64,000 bases of DNA from contig CM043705.1 of NCBI GenBank assembly GCA_023935145.1, positions 25,157,290 through 25,221,289 of the forward strand. The letters run 5' to 3'. The first letter of the stretch is position 1. Every line of letters starts with the position of its first letter. The translations under genes and the position numbers were made by a program. Shown here piece by piece: positions 22,128 through 34,142 of this stretch. This DNA is from Bretschneidera sinensis. Lineage: Eukaryota > Streptophyta > Magnoliopsida > Brassicales > Akaniaceae. The notes under the pieces were generated by a model. The model was not told where the DNA came from. It saw nothing but the letters and a program-made list of their open reading frames with translations, and made no database searches.

Positions 22128-23078
22128 AAAAAAAAACATATGTCAAAGGAGGACTACAAATTTTTTTTGAAGGGTGGTAAGAAAAACTAAGTAAAGATGA
22201 AAATTTATAAAGTTTTGTGGTGAAATTTAGAAGAGATAATAAGTGGAGGGGTGGCATTGTGATAAGGCTAAAGTATGGGACTATGTAAGGGGAGAGGGAG
22301 GCCAAAAAACTGTGTGTGTGTGCTAGAGAATTCTAGAGAGACTGAGAAAGAGAGAGAGAGAAAGGGTGAATAAGAGAAAGGGGAGAGAAAGGGAAGGAAA
22401 AATGGGAAGATTTTTGCAAAACATCAAGGTAAAACTTAATTTTCTCTATCATTAATTTTCAAGCATGTCTATTAAACTAAAAATTTGAATTAGAGTTATG
22501 AAATTGATTTTTTTTTTTAAGAAAAGTATGAGAAAAATGGTTTGTTTAAAAAGGAAAGTGGGTTTTGTGCTAAATTTGTTGATTTGAGAGTTTTGAGTTC
22601 AATTCTTCTCATGGGTAATGTAAAGTTCTTGATTTTAAACATGAAGGAAACTATGTTTTGAAAGGATTGAAAGTTTTGTGAAAATCAAATGGGGTTTTGA
22701 AGGAAAAAGAAACTTTTTTCGTGAAGGTTGTGCAGGAAATGGGCATCCAGTCAACTGGATCAGGTGTCTAGTCAACTGAATACTAGGCAAAAACTCACTT
22801 GACCTCAGTTTAGACTGAAGATGTGGTTCAATTGACTGAATGAACTTCTAGACCTGATATAGTTGATTGTATCACGAGACAGTGGACTGTATTAGCCCAT
22901 GTTTTCAAACTTACCCAAAGTTTCACTTACCTTTTTGAATTTTAAGTATTCCTAAATCAACCTAACATAATTATGTAATTAGAACAAATTTAATGATCTT
23001 GATAAGATTCTTTTCTATCACAATTAATTTTAAAGTAAGATTTATGAGAACACCTAAATAGAATGAAGGAACAGTTAT

Positions 23079-24176
23079 TGTTGGAAATCACCTTGACAAG
23101 ATGCCCAGGTGATGATCTTCCAAACACCCAAGTCTAGAATGACTTATAGAAAGAAATACAGCAATCGAACACAAGAACAGAAAATCAAAGAAAGAAAGAA
23201 GACAAGCAATTTGTTATAGAGGTTCGGCAATGTGCCTACGTCCCCGTGAGTTCCTCCGAACTCTCTGCACTAAATCAAATGGTTCTTACAAGTTACAGCA
23301 ATCCCCTTAAAGAAACCTCAAGTTCTTGAAGAAACCAAGAAGAGAACTAGAAAGTGATAGACTTATACAATGCTTTCTATCAATTCTATACTAACCTCTA
23401 TTCTTTATAACCAGTCACTCTACAACGAGTTCCTCTTGTGTTTTGTCTTTGCACTCTCACACAATTCTCTCATGTATTACATTTGATCTCAAAGTATGTC
23501 ACAAACTTGTGTTCTTCTCTTATTCTATCATGTGAAGAATGAGGCTAGGAAACCCTTTTTATAGCCACCCACTTCTTGGTCATTCTTGAGATTGAATCCT
23601 CACCCTTTGATCAAGATCATCACTTAATCATGGTCTTTCATCACTTTCCTAAGTGGTGTTGTGCATTTTGACCTTGCACACACGCACCTAAGAGAGCCCT
23701 TATGCATGCTGCCTATGTGTGCTTGACTTTTCCTAGCACCTAGGCGATCAACAGGGCGCGGTGCAGTGCTGGGCAGAGCACACTTGCAGCAGCTTCTGGG
23801 CAGTGCGCCGCTGATGGTGAGCAGTGAGGTGCTGGTCCGTTCCTGGAGGCATGCACACTAGGTAGTACGGTGCTGGGCTGTGCATGGTGCGATGCTGGTG
23901 CATCCCTGGAGTCCTCATTCTGCAAGGTGCAGTGCTGGAGAAGGAGGGGCGCGGTGCACACTGATGCTGCCCCCTTCTCCCAGCTGTGTGCACACCCTTC
24001 TACTTGTGTGCAGAAGTGCGCACACTAGTGCGCCTAGCCTTACCTTGCTCCAAAGTGATGCACACACATGTGTGCAGTCTCTAACTTGTTGAACTTTAAT
24101 CCTCCAACTTTGGTTTAGACTTTAACCATCTTTGATCCATGCTTGGACATGTTTCAACCTTAGATAAATACCAACA
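23079..24176 (-). repeat. Copia-3 left LTR
   Basis: TGTTGGAAATCACC...AAATACCAACA, 1098 bp. It is longer than the Copia-2 and Copia-4 LTRs because of extra GC-rich GGTGCAGTGCTGG-type repeats at 23755-23965. The polypurine tract follows at 24177-24191 (minus-strand AAAGGTAGAGAT). Confidence 0.93.
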
Positions 24177-24239
24177 ATCTCTACCTTTATCTAAGTGTTC
24201 AAAAACCTGAACCATTATGCAGAGAGCTTCAGGATCCAA

Positions 24240-26430
24240 ACTCATCTTGAGTCATCAATCAACCAAGTCCATTCCTAAGAAGTCTAAGGTAATGATTGGA
24301 CCTTCTTAGAGGTAGAACCTTGGTGCCTAAATCTGCAGGGCTTTCTTCCATGGTCTTCTTGTCAACATGAATGCATCATTTCGTACCATTTGCCGGAATG
24401 TAATGATACTGAACATCCATATACTTCATCCCCTCATGGAACACTAGATTCCTCTATAAGTGCTAGGCACTTTGGTTATCCAAAGGTACCACCACCTGCT
24501 CTTTTAGGACCTCCCATTCGTCCAACAACCCTTTGCACCCCATAGCCTCCTTTATGGCTTCCGTAGCCGCTATGCATTCTGCTCTGGTTGTTATGATTGC
24601 TACCACTGGCAGTCACTGAGCCTTCAAATACCTCAGTAACCACTTCATCCCAAGTCAATGCTTTTTTTTCAAGATTACTCACAAATCTGCTGAGAACACC
24701 CATTGCCCAAGAAACCCTCAACTGGTTTCTCTCCTTTTCTTGGATTCTACATATCCCAAGGATCTTTTGTGTAAGGCTGAGATCCTTCCTCTCGAACTCC
24801 TCACTAAGTTGAGATGTAAACCTTGCTATCCTCTCCCTGCTATTTCGAACCAATAGCACATCATCGATGATGAGTGCCAAATATTGCATATTTTGGCCCT
24901 CTAATTTACATTTGTTAGCTTAGGAATTTGTTACTTTGAGTTGTTTTCGTTGTTTTTCAGGTTTACAAGCACTGGGAAAGGAGTTTCACTAAAATTGCCA
25001 GAATTGCCCGTACAGATCAATTATCTTTGAAAATTAAACTGTATTGATTCAAGAAGAACCAGGATATGAGCCATATATGCTTAGAAAGATCCAGAAGTGT
25101 ATTTTCTGGAGAATTTTACGGCTCATAAAAATGATTTTTCTACAGAAAGTTATGGCCGTTTTAGTAGACAAAGGTCAGGCTGTGCGGGCTGTGCGGGATT
25201 TCAGCGTGAACAGAAGTTTTGAAGGGCATATGAAGACTTAAATCCAACATCCCACATTGGTTGGAAACACATTTCTATATCCCACATCCCACATCGGATT
25301 GGAAACATATTCCACTTGTGGTATTTGCCTATATAAGACCCACTCCACTTCATCATTCAGTGTACAATTCCTGAGCCACTTTGGTGTTTACCGGTGGACG
25401 TCCGCTAGCATTCTGGTGGATCCCGAAGGCATTGCTACCACGAGGGGAAGCGCCGCCCGTCAGCGAGTGGAATTTCTCCCATGTAAAGTTGTTTATTTAT
25501 TTCTTTATATTCAGTTGTTTTAGTTTAAATGTTTAGCACTTTTTATTATAGTTTTATAGTTATGAGTGGCTAGACTCTTCAGCTAAGGTTGAAGATGAAG
25601 CCCCGCCGTTGTTTGGCGTAGTAGTTCAGATTTGCTTGTACAAATCTGACAATTTTTAGTATAAATGTTCAGTCAATTATTTGAGTTAATCTTATAATTG
25701 ATTGAGTTTAAATTGTCTGTTGGATTTTCTTTGTGTTTCATCTGATGGATACATTGAATGTTTTTCGATTAAATTGGATTCCCTTTGTGATTTGTTAAGA
25801 GCGGATACATCGAGTGCTTTTGGTTTAGTTGGGATATTCTTTGTTTTTTGTCTTATAGTTGGATTCATAGAATGTTTTGATAGGCTATATTTTTAGAACA
25901 TGTATGCTTAACTTCGGTGGGGTGGATTCGGAAACCTTAGTGCTTTTTATTATTAGTTTTAAAATAAATTTAATTTAGTTTTAATTTATTTTATAAAATA
26001 TCATTCACAATTCGGAACTAGGTTAAGATAAAGTTAGTTTAGATTGAAAATATACTTTCACAACGCAATTCCCTGTGGATTCGACCTCGCACTTGCACAA
26101 CGCTATACTGCAAACGACTCGTGCGCTTGTGAGTAAATTAAAACTCACAACAATCGACATAGATGAGGACACTCACCATCTTCTCCACCTTGTGTCCAGG
26201 TGAGAAAGTTTCTGTGAAACCTATGTCTTCTCTTCTTGTGAACCCATTCGTCACCAGCCTAGCCTTGTTCCAGACTTCATACCCTGGAGGGTACCCTTCT
26301 TTGACCTTGTAAGTGCACTTACATTCTACAAATTTCTGCTTTCCTTGAATTTTCACCAATTCCCAGAAGTTGTTCTTCCTCCATAGCTAGCTTCCATTTT
26401 GGCGAATCCTTACACTCCATGGCATCTGTG
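24240..26430 (-). pseudogene. Copia-3 RT/RNase H remnant, interrupted by a solo LTR
   Basis: Minus-strand remnant in two parts. 26158-26430 has the RT N-terminal block (KARLVTNGFTRREDIGFTETF) ending at the YVD codons. 24476-24867 resumes with DDVLLVRNSRERIARFTSQLSEEFERKDLSLTQKILG and the NQLRVS/WAMGVLSRF join, then loses frame. A solo Gypsy LTR splits the YVDD codons. RNase H ends near 24240. The deletions resemble those in Copia-2 and Copia-4. Confidence 0.82.
24868..26152 (+). mobile_element. Solo LTR of Gypsy-II, inserted in Copia-3 RT
   Basis: TGATGAGTGCC...AAACTCACAACA, 1285 bp, flanked by the 5-bp duplication ATCGA (24863-24867 and 26153-26157). It is the reverse complement of the primer-site-adjoining LTR at 50464-51750, so orientation is plus. 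A TATA-like CTATATAAGACC lies at 25329-25340. No internal sequence remains, as expected after recombination between two LTRs. Short ORFs inside are not considered genes. Confidence 0.95.
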
Positions 26431-26462
26431 TAAGTCTCTTGTTAACTTATCTCTCCTTCTAT

Positions 26463-28204
26463 CTAAGGAGCTACTACATCAGCAGCATCCGTAAACTGAT
26501 ATCTTGAAGGTGGTCTGACCAGCCTTCCTTCTCGGTCTCTTGTGAGCTGGTAGTCATTCCGACTTGCTGCATCAACCTTTTCTTGTTCAGCCTCTTCTTG
26601 AGTTTCTTGAGCTTGGCCTTCATCCAAGGGCTCTACCTGGTCCGAACCCTCTTGCCTCCTTTGCTCTACCTGAACCGAGTTCTCCTTGATGAGATGCTCC
26701 ACAAGAACCAAACTAGTTTGCTCATTAGCCCCTGTAGGGTTAGTTTCTTCCAAATAGGGAAATAATAATTCATTAAAATTAACATCCCCACTTATTATGA
26801 GTTTCAATCCTTCTTTCTCTAAGGACCAAAAACTATACCCCTTAATCCCTTCCCTATATCCTAGAAACATACACTTTCTAGATCCTAGGCTAAATCTATC
26901 ATCCTTTTGTTGTGCATACGCAGCACACCCAAAAGTCCTAAGGTTGTCCAACTCAGGGGGTTTTCCACTCAACATCTCTATGGGAGTCTTTTGGTACACA
27001 ATCCTAGAGGGTGATCTATTTACCAAGTATGCAGCAGTAGACACAGCTTCCCCCAAAAAACATTTGGGTAATCCTAATCCATTTAACATGCACCTAACCT
27101 TTTCCATAAGGGTCTTATTCATCCACTCAGCAACTCCACTTTGCTGAGGGGTTTCCACAACCGTCCTATGTCTTAGAATGCCATTTAACCTACAGAATTG
27201 ATTAAGTTCTTGGTTAAAAATTTCTAAGCCATTATTGGTTCTTATCCCCTTAACTACTCTACCCATTTGAGTTTCTACCAGCCCTTTCCATACCACTAAC
27301 TTATTCAAGGCATCTGATTTATTTCTAACTAAATAAACCCACACTCTTCTTAAATAATCATCAATTAATGATAGAAAGTAAATGTTACCTCCATGTTTTG
27401 GTGTATTTGTTGGTCCCCAAAGGTCTGCATGAATGTAGTCAAGAATGCCCTTAGACTTGTGCACTCCGGTGTTGAAGCTGACCCGGTGTTTCTTCTCAAG
27501 AACACAACACTCGCAGAAATCAAGTTCCTCTACTTTGTCTCCACCAAGTAGGCCATCCTTGCTGAGAACTTGCAGGCCTTCTTCGGTCATATATCCTAAG
27601 TGAGTGTGCCAAGAGGCTGTCATGTCCATCTCAGCCATCAAGCTTGCCGCTTGATCCTTGATTTCAATGTCTCTGATCATCTCATAGAGTCCGTCGTTTC
27701 TTGCTGCCTTGATCACTACCAAAGATCCCTTGGCTACCTTGATCTTTCCTCCTGTAATCTTGCATGTGTACCCTATTGAATCCAGCTGCCCCAATGAGAT
27801 CAAATTCCTCCTCAAATCTGGGAGATACCTCACATTTTCCAACAACCTTGTCATTCCATCGAACATCCTCACTTGGATGTCTCTCGTGCCCCTCACTTGG
27901 TAAGAAATATCATTCCCCAAGAAAACCCTTTCATCATTGGTTTCTTTGAAATTCTTGAACCAACTCCGGTGAGGGCACATGTGATGAGTGCACCCAGAAT
28001 CCAAGATCCATTTCCTGCTGCCTTCTTGCCCCTTGCTCACACCTGAGCACACAATAAGAACATCATCATCTTGCTGTTCTATTTTGGAAATCAAAGCCTC
28101 TCCATTCTTGGTATGGCTTCCTCCTCTATCCCTTATCATCTTCTTGCAATCTTTCATGACATGACCCTCCTTATGATAGTAATAGCAACTCTTCCCTCCA
28201 AATC
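26463..28204 (-). pseudogene. Copia-3 protease-integrase
   Basis: The best protease-integrase stretch of this copy, open without a stop. The protease active site is WILDSGCTHHM. The zinc-binding part has WHTHLGYM and FCECCVLEKKH. The integrase core has DYIHADLWGPTNT (first Asp), RTNNGLEIFN (second Asp replaced by Asn) and TPQQSGVAEWMNKTL (Glu present). The C-terminal part has FGCAAYAQQKDDR, FLGYREGIKGY and an acidic Gln/Glu-rich tail (EAEQEKVDAASRND) before RT. It is in frame with Gag upstream. The open length suggests some past constraint or youth, but the Asp-to-Asn change should abolish catalysis. Confidence 0.87.
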
Positions 28205-29005
28205 TCAGTTTGGAATGCATTCTCCCAGGGCTTTCTCCTCTACCTCTGTCCCGATAGTAGCCATGCATGCTGCTGTGCACTCTCCCATGGCTCTCTCCTC
28301 TACCTCTGATTTGGTAGTAGCCATGCATGTTGTTGTGCACTCTCCCATGTCTCTCTCCTCTACCTCTATCCTAGTAGTAGCCATGCATTCTGCTGTGCAC
28401 TCTCCCATGGCTCTTTCCTCTACCCCTGTCCCGGTAGTAGCCATGTATGTTGCTGTGCACTCTCCCATGGCTCTCTCCTCTACCTCTGTCTCAGTAATAG
28501 CCATACATGTTGTTGTGCACTCTACCATGGCTCTCTGCTCTACCTCTATCCCGGTGGTAGCCATGGTTACTGCCATACTGAGTTGCTAGCCTTCTTTTAA
28601 AGAACAACCTTCTTCCACTTGATGCACTCCTCATGTTGGCATCAAGATTATCTTGCAACTCTTTCTTAGGATAAAATTTAAAAGTAAAGATTCGTTTAGG
28701 AAGATACCTCTTATCCGAGATAGTCTTAGCAAGAAACAACTCATCTAGTTTCTTCCATATTGCAGCTGGATCTTCCGAGTCTCCGCACTCCCTTGTGATA
28801 TTATCCGACATGTGCAAGAAGATGGTGCTGTATGCCATCTTCTTCATCTTGGTCCGCTGGTCCTCCGTGGTACTTGCTGGAAAAGCATCATCTTGTCCAA
28901 TAGCCAAATCCACTTCTGTTGCACTAGAACCGCCTTGATCTTTCGCTTCCAATGGGTAAAGTCTCCCATTCCATCAAACTTCTCAATATCGAAATTTGAA
29001 GCCAT
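28205..29005 (-). pseudogene. Copia-3 Gag
   Basis: The start Met lies at 29005 (MASNFDIEKFDGMGDFTHWKRKIK) in one frame. After a frameshift near 28920 a second frame (28491-28952) carries AFPASTTEDQ, MKKMAYSTIFLHMSDNIT, LDELFLAKTISDKRYL and the LDANMRSASSG join. A TGA at about 28488-28490, probably from CGA, interrupts the repeat array. The array has six 20-residue units and is followed by CYYYHKEGHVMKDC, with Tyr in place of the second Cys. Confidence 0.83.
28217..28560 (-). repeat. 60-bp minisatellite in Copia-3 gag
   Basis: Six units, spaced exactly 60 bp by the AGCCATG landmark (about 28250, 28310, 28370, 28430, 28490, 28550). Confidence 0.93.
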
Positions 29006-29049
29006 CTTTGCAGATAAGATCCTAGATTTATACACTACCCACAAATGCT

Positions 29050-29255
29050 TTCTTCAACCTCAAGAACACAGATCGAAGATGGATCTTAACACCGTTCTTG
29101 AATCTACCTCAAGAACATAATCAGATCTTAATCTTTACACCGTTCTTGAATCACCCCAAGAACACGATTAGATATTGATCTTAACTTCGTCCTTGATTCA
29201 CCTGAAGAACACGATCAGATATAGATCTTAACTCCGTTCTTGAATCACCCAAGAA
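29050..29255 (-). repeat. Leader repeats of Copia-3
   Basis: About four copies of the 47-49 bp unit (AACACGATTAGATATTGATC, CGTTCTTGAATC) between gag and the primer site. Confidence 0.8.
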
Positions 29256-29802
29256 GTTGATCTTTGATTCTTGGAGTCTTGGCTCCATCACCTTCTTGTT
29301 CTTGCTCCGATACCCAACTGTGTAGCTCTGATACCACTGTTGGAAATCACCTTGACAAGATGCCCAAGTGGTGATCTTCTAAATACCCAAGTCTAGAATG
29401 ACTTGTAGAAAGAAATACAGCAATCAAACACAAGAACAGAAAATCAAAGAAAGAAAGAAGACAAGAAATTTTTTATCGAGGTTTGGCAATGTGCCTACAT
29501 CCCCGTGAGTTCCTCCGAACTCTTTGTACTAAATCAAATGGTTCTTACAAGTTACAGCAATCCCCTTCAAGAAACCTCAAGTTCTTAAAGAATCCAATAA
29601 GAGAACTAGAAAGTGATAGACCTATACAATGCTTTCTATCAATTCTATACTAATCTCTCTTCTTTACAACCAGCCTCTCTACAATGAGTCCCTCTTATGT
29701 TTTGTGTCTTTTCACTCTCACACAATTCTCTCATATATTACATTTGATCTCAAAGTATGTCACAAACTTGTGTTATTCTCTTATTCTATCATGTGAAGAA
29801 TG

Positions 29803-30139
29803 GGAGGTCCTAAAAGAGTATGTGGTGGTGTATTCGGATAGCCAAAGTTCGTGGCACTTGTGGAGGAATCTAGTGATCCATGAGGGGAAAAAGTATATGG
29901 ATGTTCAGTACCATTACATTCCAGAAAATGGTACGAAAGGATGCATTCATGTTGACAAGAAGACCACGGAAGAAAGCCCTGCAGATTTAGGCACCAAGGT
30001 TCTACCTCTAAGAAGGTCCAATCATTGCCTTGGACTTCTTAGGATTGGATTTGGTTAATTGATGACTCAAGATGAGTTTGGATCCCGAAGCTCTCTAGAA
30101 AAATGGTTCGAGTTTAAACGCTTAGACAAAGGTAGAGAT
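29803..30139 (+). pseudogene. Inverted copy of Copia RNase H end and polypurine tract
   Basis: Plus-strand open stretch starting inside RNase H (EVLKEYVVVYSDSQSSWHLW) and running through RNLVIHEGKKYMDVQYHYIP, CIHVDKKTTEESPADLGTK and a natural stop at about 30059. The polypurine tract ACAAAGGTAGAGAT then leads into the LTR at 30140. The segment duplicates, in inverse orientation, the region 24177-24515 of the same insertion. It is an RNase H tail only, not a gene. Confidence 0.9.
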
Positions 30140-31261
30140 TGTTGGTATTTGTCTAAGGTTTAAACATGGTTAAGGTTTAAACATGTCCAAACATGGTTCA
30201 AAGATGGTTAAAGTCTAAACCAAGGTTGGAGGATTAAAGTTCAGCAAGTTAGAAGACTGCACACATATGTGTGCATCACTTTGGAGCAAGGTAAGGCTAG
30301 GCGCACTAGTGTGCGCACTAGTGTGCGCACTTCTGCACACAAGCAGAAGGGTGTGCGCACAGCTGGGAGAAGGGGGCAGCATCAGTGTGCACCATGTCCC
30401 TCCTTCTCCAGCACCGCACCTTGTAGAATGAGGACTCTAGGGATGCACCAGCACTGCACCATGCACAGCCCAGCACTGCACCGTCCAGTGTGCATGCCTC
30501 CAGGTGTGCACCAGCGCCTCACCGCTCACCACCAACAGCGCACCGCCCAGAAGCTGCTGCAAGTGTGCTCTGCCCAGCACTACACTATGCCCTATTGAGC
30601 GCCTAGGTGCTAGGCAAAGTCAAGCACACATAGGCAGCATGCATAAGGACTCTCTTAGGTGCGTGTGTGCAAGGTCAAAATGCACAGCACCACTTAGGAA
30701 AGTGATGAAGGCCCATGATTAAGTGATGATCTTGATCAAAGGGTGAGGATTGAATCTCAAGAATGTCAAAGAAGTGGATGGCTATAAAAGGGGTTTCCTA
30801 GCCTCATTTTTCAACAAGAGAACAACACAAGTTTGTGACATACTTTGAGATCAATTGTAATACATGAGAGAATTGTGTGAGAGTGCAAAGACACAAAACA
30901 CAAGAGGGACTCATTGTAGAGAGGCTGGTTGTAAAGAAGAGAGGTTAGTAGAGAATTGATAGAAAGCATTGTAATAGGTCTATCACTTTCTCATTCTCTT
31001 CTTTGTTTCTTCAAGATCTTGAGGTTTCTTGAAGGGGATTGTTGTAACTTGTAAGAACTATTTAATTTAGTGCAGAGAGTTTAGAGGAACTCACGGGGAT
31101 GTAGGCACATTGCCGAACCTCGATAACAAATTGCTTGTCTTCTTTCTTTCTTTGATTTTCTGTTCTTGTGTTCGATTGTTGTATTTCTTTCTACAAGTCA
31201 TTCTAGACTTGGGTGTTTAGAAGATCACCATCTGGGAATCTTGTCAAGGTGATTTCCAACT
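30140..31261 (+). repeat. Copia-3 right LTR, plus sense
   Basis: TGTTGGTATTTG...GGTGATTTCCAACT, 1122 bp. The last base is T where A is expected. A TATA-like GGCTATAAAAGGGG lies at 30779-30792. The GC-rich repeated GCAGC/GCACC block is at 30385-30600. Followed directly by GTTAT, the target duplication. Confidence 0.92.
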
Positions 31262-31333
31262 GTTATGACATAAAAACATAATTTTACTTTATGCATGTGA
31301 TTTCGGGACAAGGAAAGGTATTACCTATATGTA

Positions 31334-32580
31334 TGTAACGACTCATCCCGAGTGGGCCTCACTCGAAATGGAATCATCAATTTTTAAGCACTAAGAACCT
31401 TGACCTGTATGCGAACATGCAAATTTCCACACTTTATATCATTCAAAACATCCCATTACACATCCACCATCACAAACATATGCACTATCATATCTATGTA
31501 TTTTTTTTGCAATATATCTTAGTCATCATCAATGAATTTACATCAGACCTAAACTTATAGAAAGATAAATCTAAGACATCTAAATATACACTTTTTCCAA
31601 AATAAAGTCACGAGCAAAATCTAGATTGCAAAAGACCCAAAGGAAAGAGGATGCTGTGGACGAGAATCTTGTTAAGAACACTTTTTTTTTTTTTTTTACT
31701 TTGATCTTCTTACTGATTTGATCCCAAATCTTCAAGAAATTTTCCTGAAATGTTAATAAAATAAGGAGGGGGTGAGCTAAAAAACTTAGCGAGTTTTCAC
31801 ATTACTAGAAGTAATTGATTTGAAATTTATTTCTTTACTTTCAAATCTCATTGCATAACCAATTTTGTATATAATATGCCTTTTATATTCGTCTTATCAC
31901 AAAATGGAGCAATTATTTCAAAGAATCGCTAATACTTTTAACCAAACACATATCACGTAATCAAACACACTATACACATCACAACATTAATTTATTCATA
32001 AGTTTCTCACATCTACATATTTTCCTCATTTCAAACAATCAATAGAACATGCCCCTCACTGGGCCAATCACATCAGGTGTCCCTCATAGACCATTCACAT
32101 CATGCATCAATCATCAATGAAATGTAATGCAATACAATACAATGTATGATCATGTCTCAGCTCATCTTATCTCATGTCATTGCCCCTCACTGGGCTAATC
32201 TCATAATAATGCCCTTAACTAGGTTAATCATATCACAACGAGAATGTCTTCCCATGTACTGGCACATCTCTTAGCATATACAACTAGGATCCCACCCTAC
32301 CCCTTACCAGGAGTCGGGTATTAAACAACTTGGATCCATCTCTACCCCTTACCGTGAATCGGGTCCAAAACAGTCTTAGATCCCTCCCTACCTCTTACTG
32401 GGAGTTAAATCCAATCCTCACTTTTTCTTCCACTCATTCCACACAATCATCACAAATTTATGTCATATGAATTCATAACACAACAATTTCTCAAGCATAA
32501 TTCATTTAAATCAATCACACCACAACATTCCTTCAAAAGAAAGTACATCAAGACCTATTCACGATTGTTTTCTTGTACAT

Positions 32581-32628
<48 letters not shown>

Positions 32629-32945
32629 GTCATTTGTATTCCTATAATCCTTCATCAAGTCAATCATATCAGAAATTTTCTTCAATACATATCAAGACAT
32701 AACTAGACTTATCTCTTTTACATTCATACAAAATTTTTATAAAATTTATTTTCTCACAATCTTATATTTATGTACGTTTTTAACTTTTCGCTCTTATTTC
32801 ATAATTTATTACACTTACTAAAAGTAAGGTGAACCTCACCTTTATCGTACCAAGTGCCAACCTATGATCATTTCCTTGCCTTCGCTACATTCTTTAATCA
32901 CATGTAACAAAAATACATATACCACTTAGTATACCAACTAAGATG

Positions 32946-32999
<54 letters not shown>

Positions 33000-34142
33000 C
33001 CTTCCTTGCCCTGAAACAACATGTATAAAATGAACTATGTTTTATGTCACAGGTGTACTTTCTTACAATCTAAATGTTTTCATAAATCTTACTTTTAACA
33101 TCAATTGTGATCATAAAGAATCTTCTCAAGATCATTAAATTTATGTTTTTATCATGTAATCATATTAAGTTGTTCTTAAAGGACTTAAATTTAAAAAAAG
33201 GTAAGTAAAACACTTTATAAATCCAAAAATAAGTTGATACAGTCAACTGTATAAGGTCCAAAATGTTTACACAGTCGACTGTCTGGTTCACCGTCGACTA
33301 TCTTCAAGTCTTGGAGTTTCTGTCCAGAACATAGTCGACTGTGTGCTCATCATACTCGACTGTCCAACTGATTCCAACACCAAAACCCATGAAAAATCTT
33401 CCTTTTTTCCTTTCAAGACCTTCTTGATTTCTCAAGAAACACTCAAATATTTGAAAACACAAGTTCTTGTAGGTTTTAAGTCAAAACTTTACATTACCCA
33501 TGAGAAGAATTAAACTCAAAACTCCTAAATCAACAAACTTTGCACAAACCCATTTTTCTTGAAGCAAAACAATTTTTCTCAAACTTTTCATAAGAAAACT
33601 TCTAATTCAAAATCCCAAAACTCAAAATTTTTAGTTTAATAAACACACTTGATGATCAGGAATAAAGAAAAGTAAGTTTCACCTTGATTTGTACCAATAT
33701 CTTCCAATCTTTCACTCTCCTTCTTCTCCCTTTCCCTTCTTCTTTTTCTTTCCTCTTGTTCTCCCTTTCTCTGTCTCTTTCTCGGTCTCTCTAGAACTCT
33801 CTAGCATACACACACAAATTTTTGCCTCTCATACCCTTTATATAGTCCATACTTTAGCCTTACTTAAAAACTACCCATTCACTTCTCATCTCTTCTATAT
33901 TTCATGACAAAACTCTTTAATTTTTCGTTTTTACTTAATTTTTCTTACCACCCTAAAACAAATTGTAGTCCCCTCATGACATATGTTTTTATTAATTGAT
34001 TCTTAGTTTATTTATTTATTTACAAGTCTTATTAATCCCAATGTGAATAAATTATATCTTTTTTTCAAATAAACATATAGATTCCTAGTAGAGATACACT
34101 CTCAGGTGTTAAAATAATTTAGTTAAAGTATGAGACTCTACA
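31334..34142 (-). repeat. F-family LTR G, minus sense
   Basis: Starts TGTAACGACTCATCCCGAGT and ends GAGACTCTACA. A purine tract (minus-strand TTATTAGTGGAGAAGAAT) abuts its right side, so it is the 3' LTR of a minus-strand element. Contents: GGGCCAATCACATCA-type repeats (32040-32240), a CCCCTTACC tandem block (32285-32410), TA arrays (32583-32625 and 32955-32996), the GTCGAC palindrome cluster (33238-33365), and a pyrimidine-rich segment (33690-33800). Length 2809 bp. No gene. Confidence 0.8.
32583..32996. repeat. Two TA/CA microsatellites in LTR G
   Basis: (AT)n at 32583-32625, and (AC)n running into (AT)n at 32947-32996. Confidence 0.93.

Larger units (their letters stand above)
23079..31261 (-). 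mobile_element. Copia-3: rearranged element with inverted terminal LTRs
   Basis: Left LTR 23079-24176 (minus sense), a full minus-strand internal region with primer site at 29325-29336, then a partial minus-sense LTR 29338-29802. Here the sequence flips to plus sense: RNase H end (29803-30059), polypurine tract (30125-30139) and a complete plus-sense LTR 30140-31261. The duplication GTTAT flanks the whole structure (23074-23078 and 31262-31266), and the host LTR F6 is continuous across it. Both outer ends are therefore the same LTR end (U5), facing outward. The arms 23079-24519 and 29798-31261 form inverted repeats of about 1.45 kb. The flip point has a 5-bp microhomology, GAATG. Confidence 0.87.
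22128..31333 (+). repeat. F-family LTR (F6), 5' truncated, split by Copia-3
   Basis: 22128-23078 plus 31267-31333 match the reverse complement of 33000-33985 in LTR G (CATATGTCA...GGGACTACAA, CTAGAGAATTCTAGAGAGACTGAG, and GATCTTGA..AGATTCTTT). The join is seamless when Copia-3 and one GTTAT are removed. A purine-rich GAGAGA segment lies at 22330-22400 and decayed palindromes at about 22745-22890. The LTR is cut short by LTR G at 31334. Confidence 0.75.

Noticed and set aside
25257..25523. 88-residue ORF in the solo LTR (also 51082-51357)
   Set aside because: Lies over the LTR core promoter and leader in both copies; no domain.
28217..28560. Regular direct repeats suggesting a CRISPR array
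   Set aside because: Units are contiguous with no unique spacers, they lie inside Gag, and the DNA is plant.
29684..30058. A host-like fusion ORF beginning in LTR and continuing into RNase H
   Set aside because: It crosses the Copia-3 inversion junction; the first part is LTR translated by chance.
33689..33907. Phe/Leu/Ser-rich ORFs at 33689-33907, 36143-36346 and 55062-55427
   Set aside because: Pyrimidine- or purine-rich LTR segments translated; no conserved start or stop.
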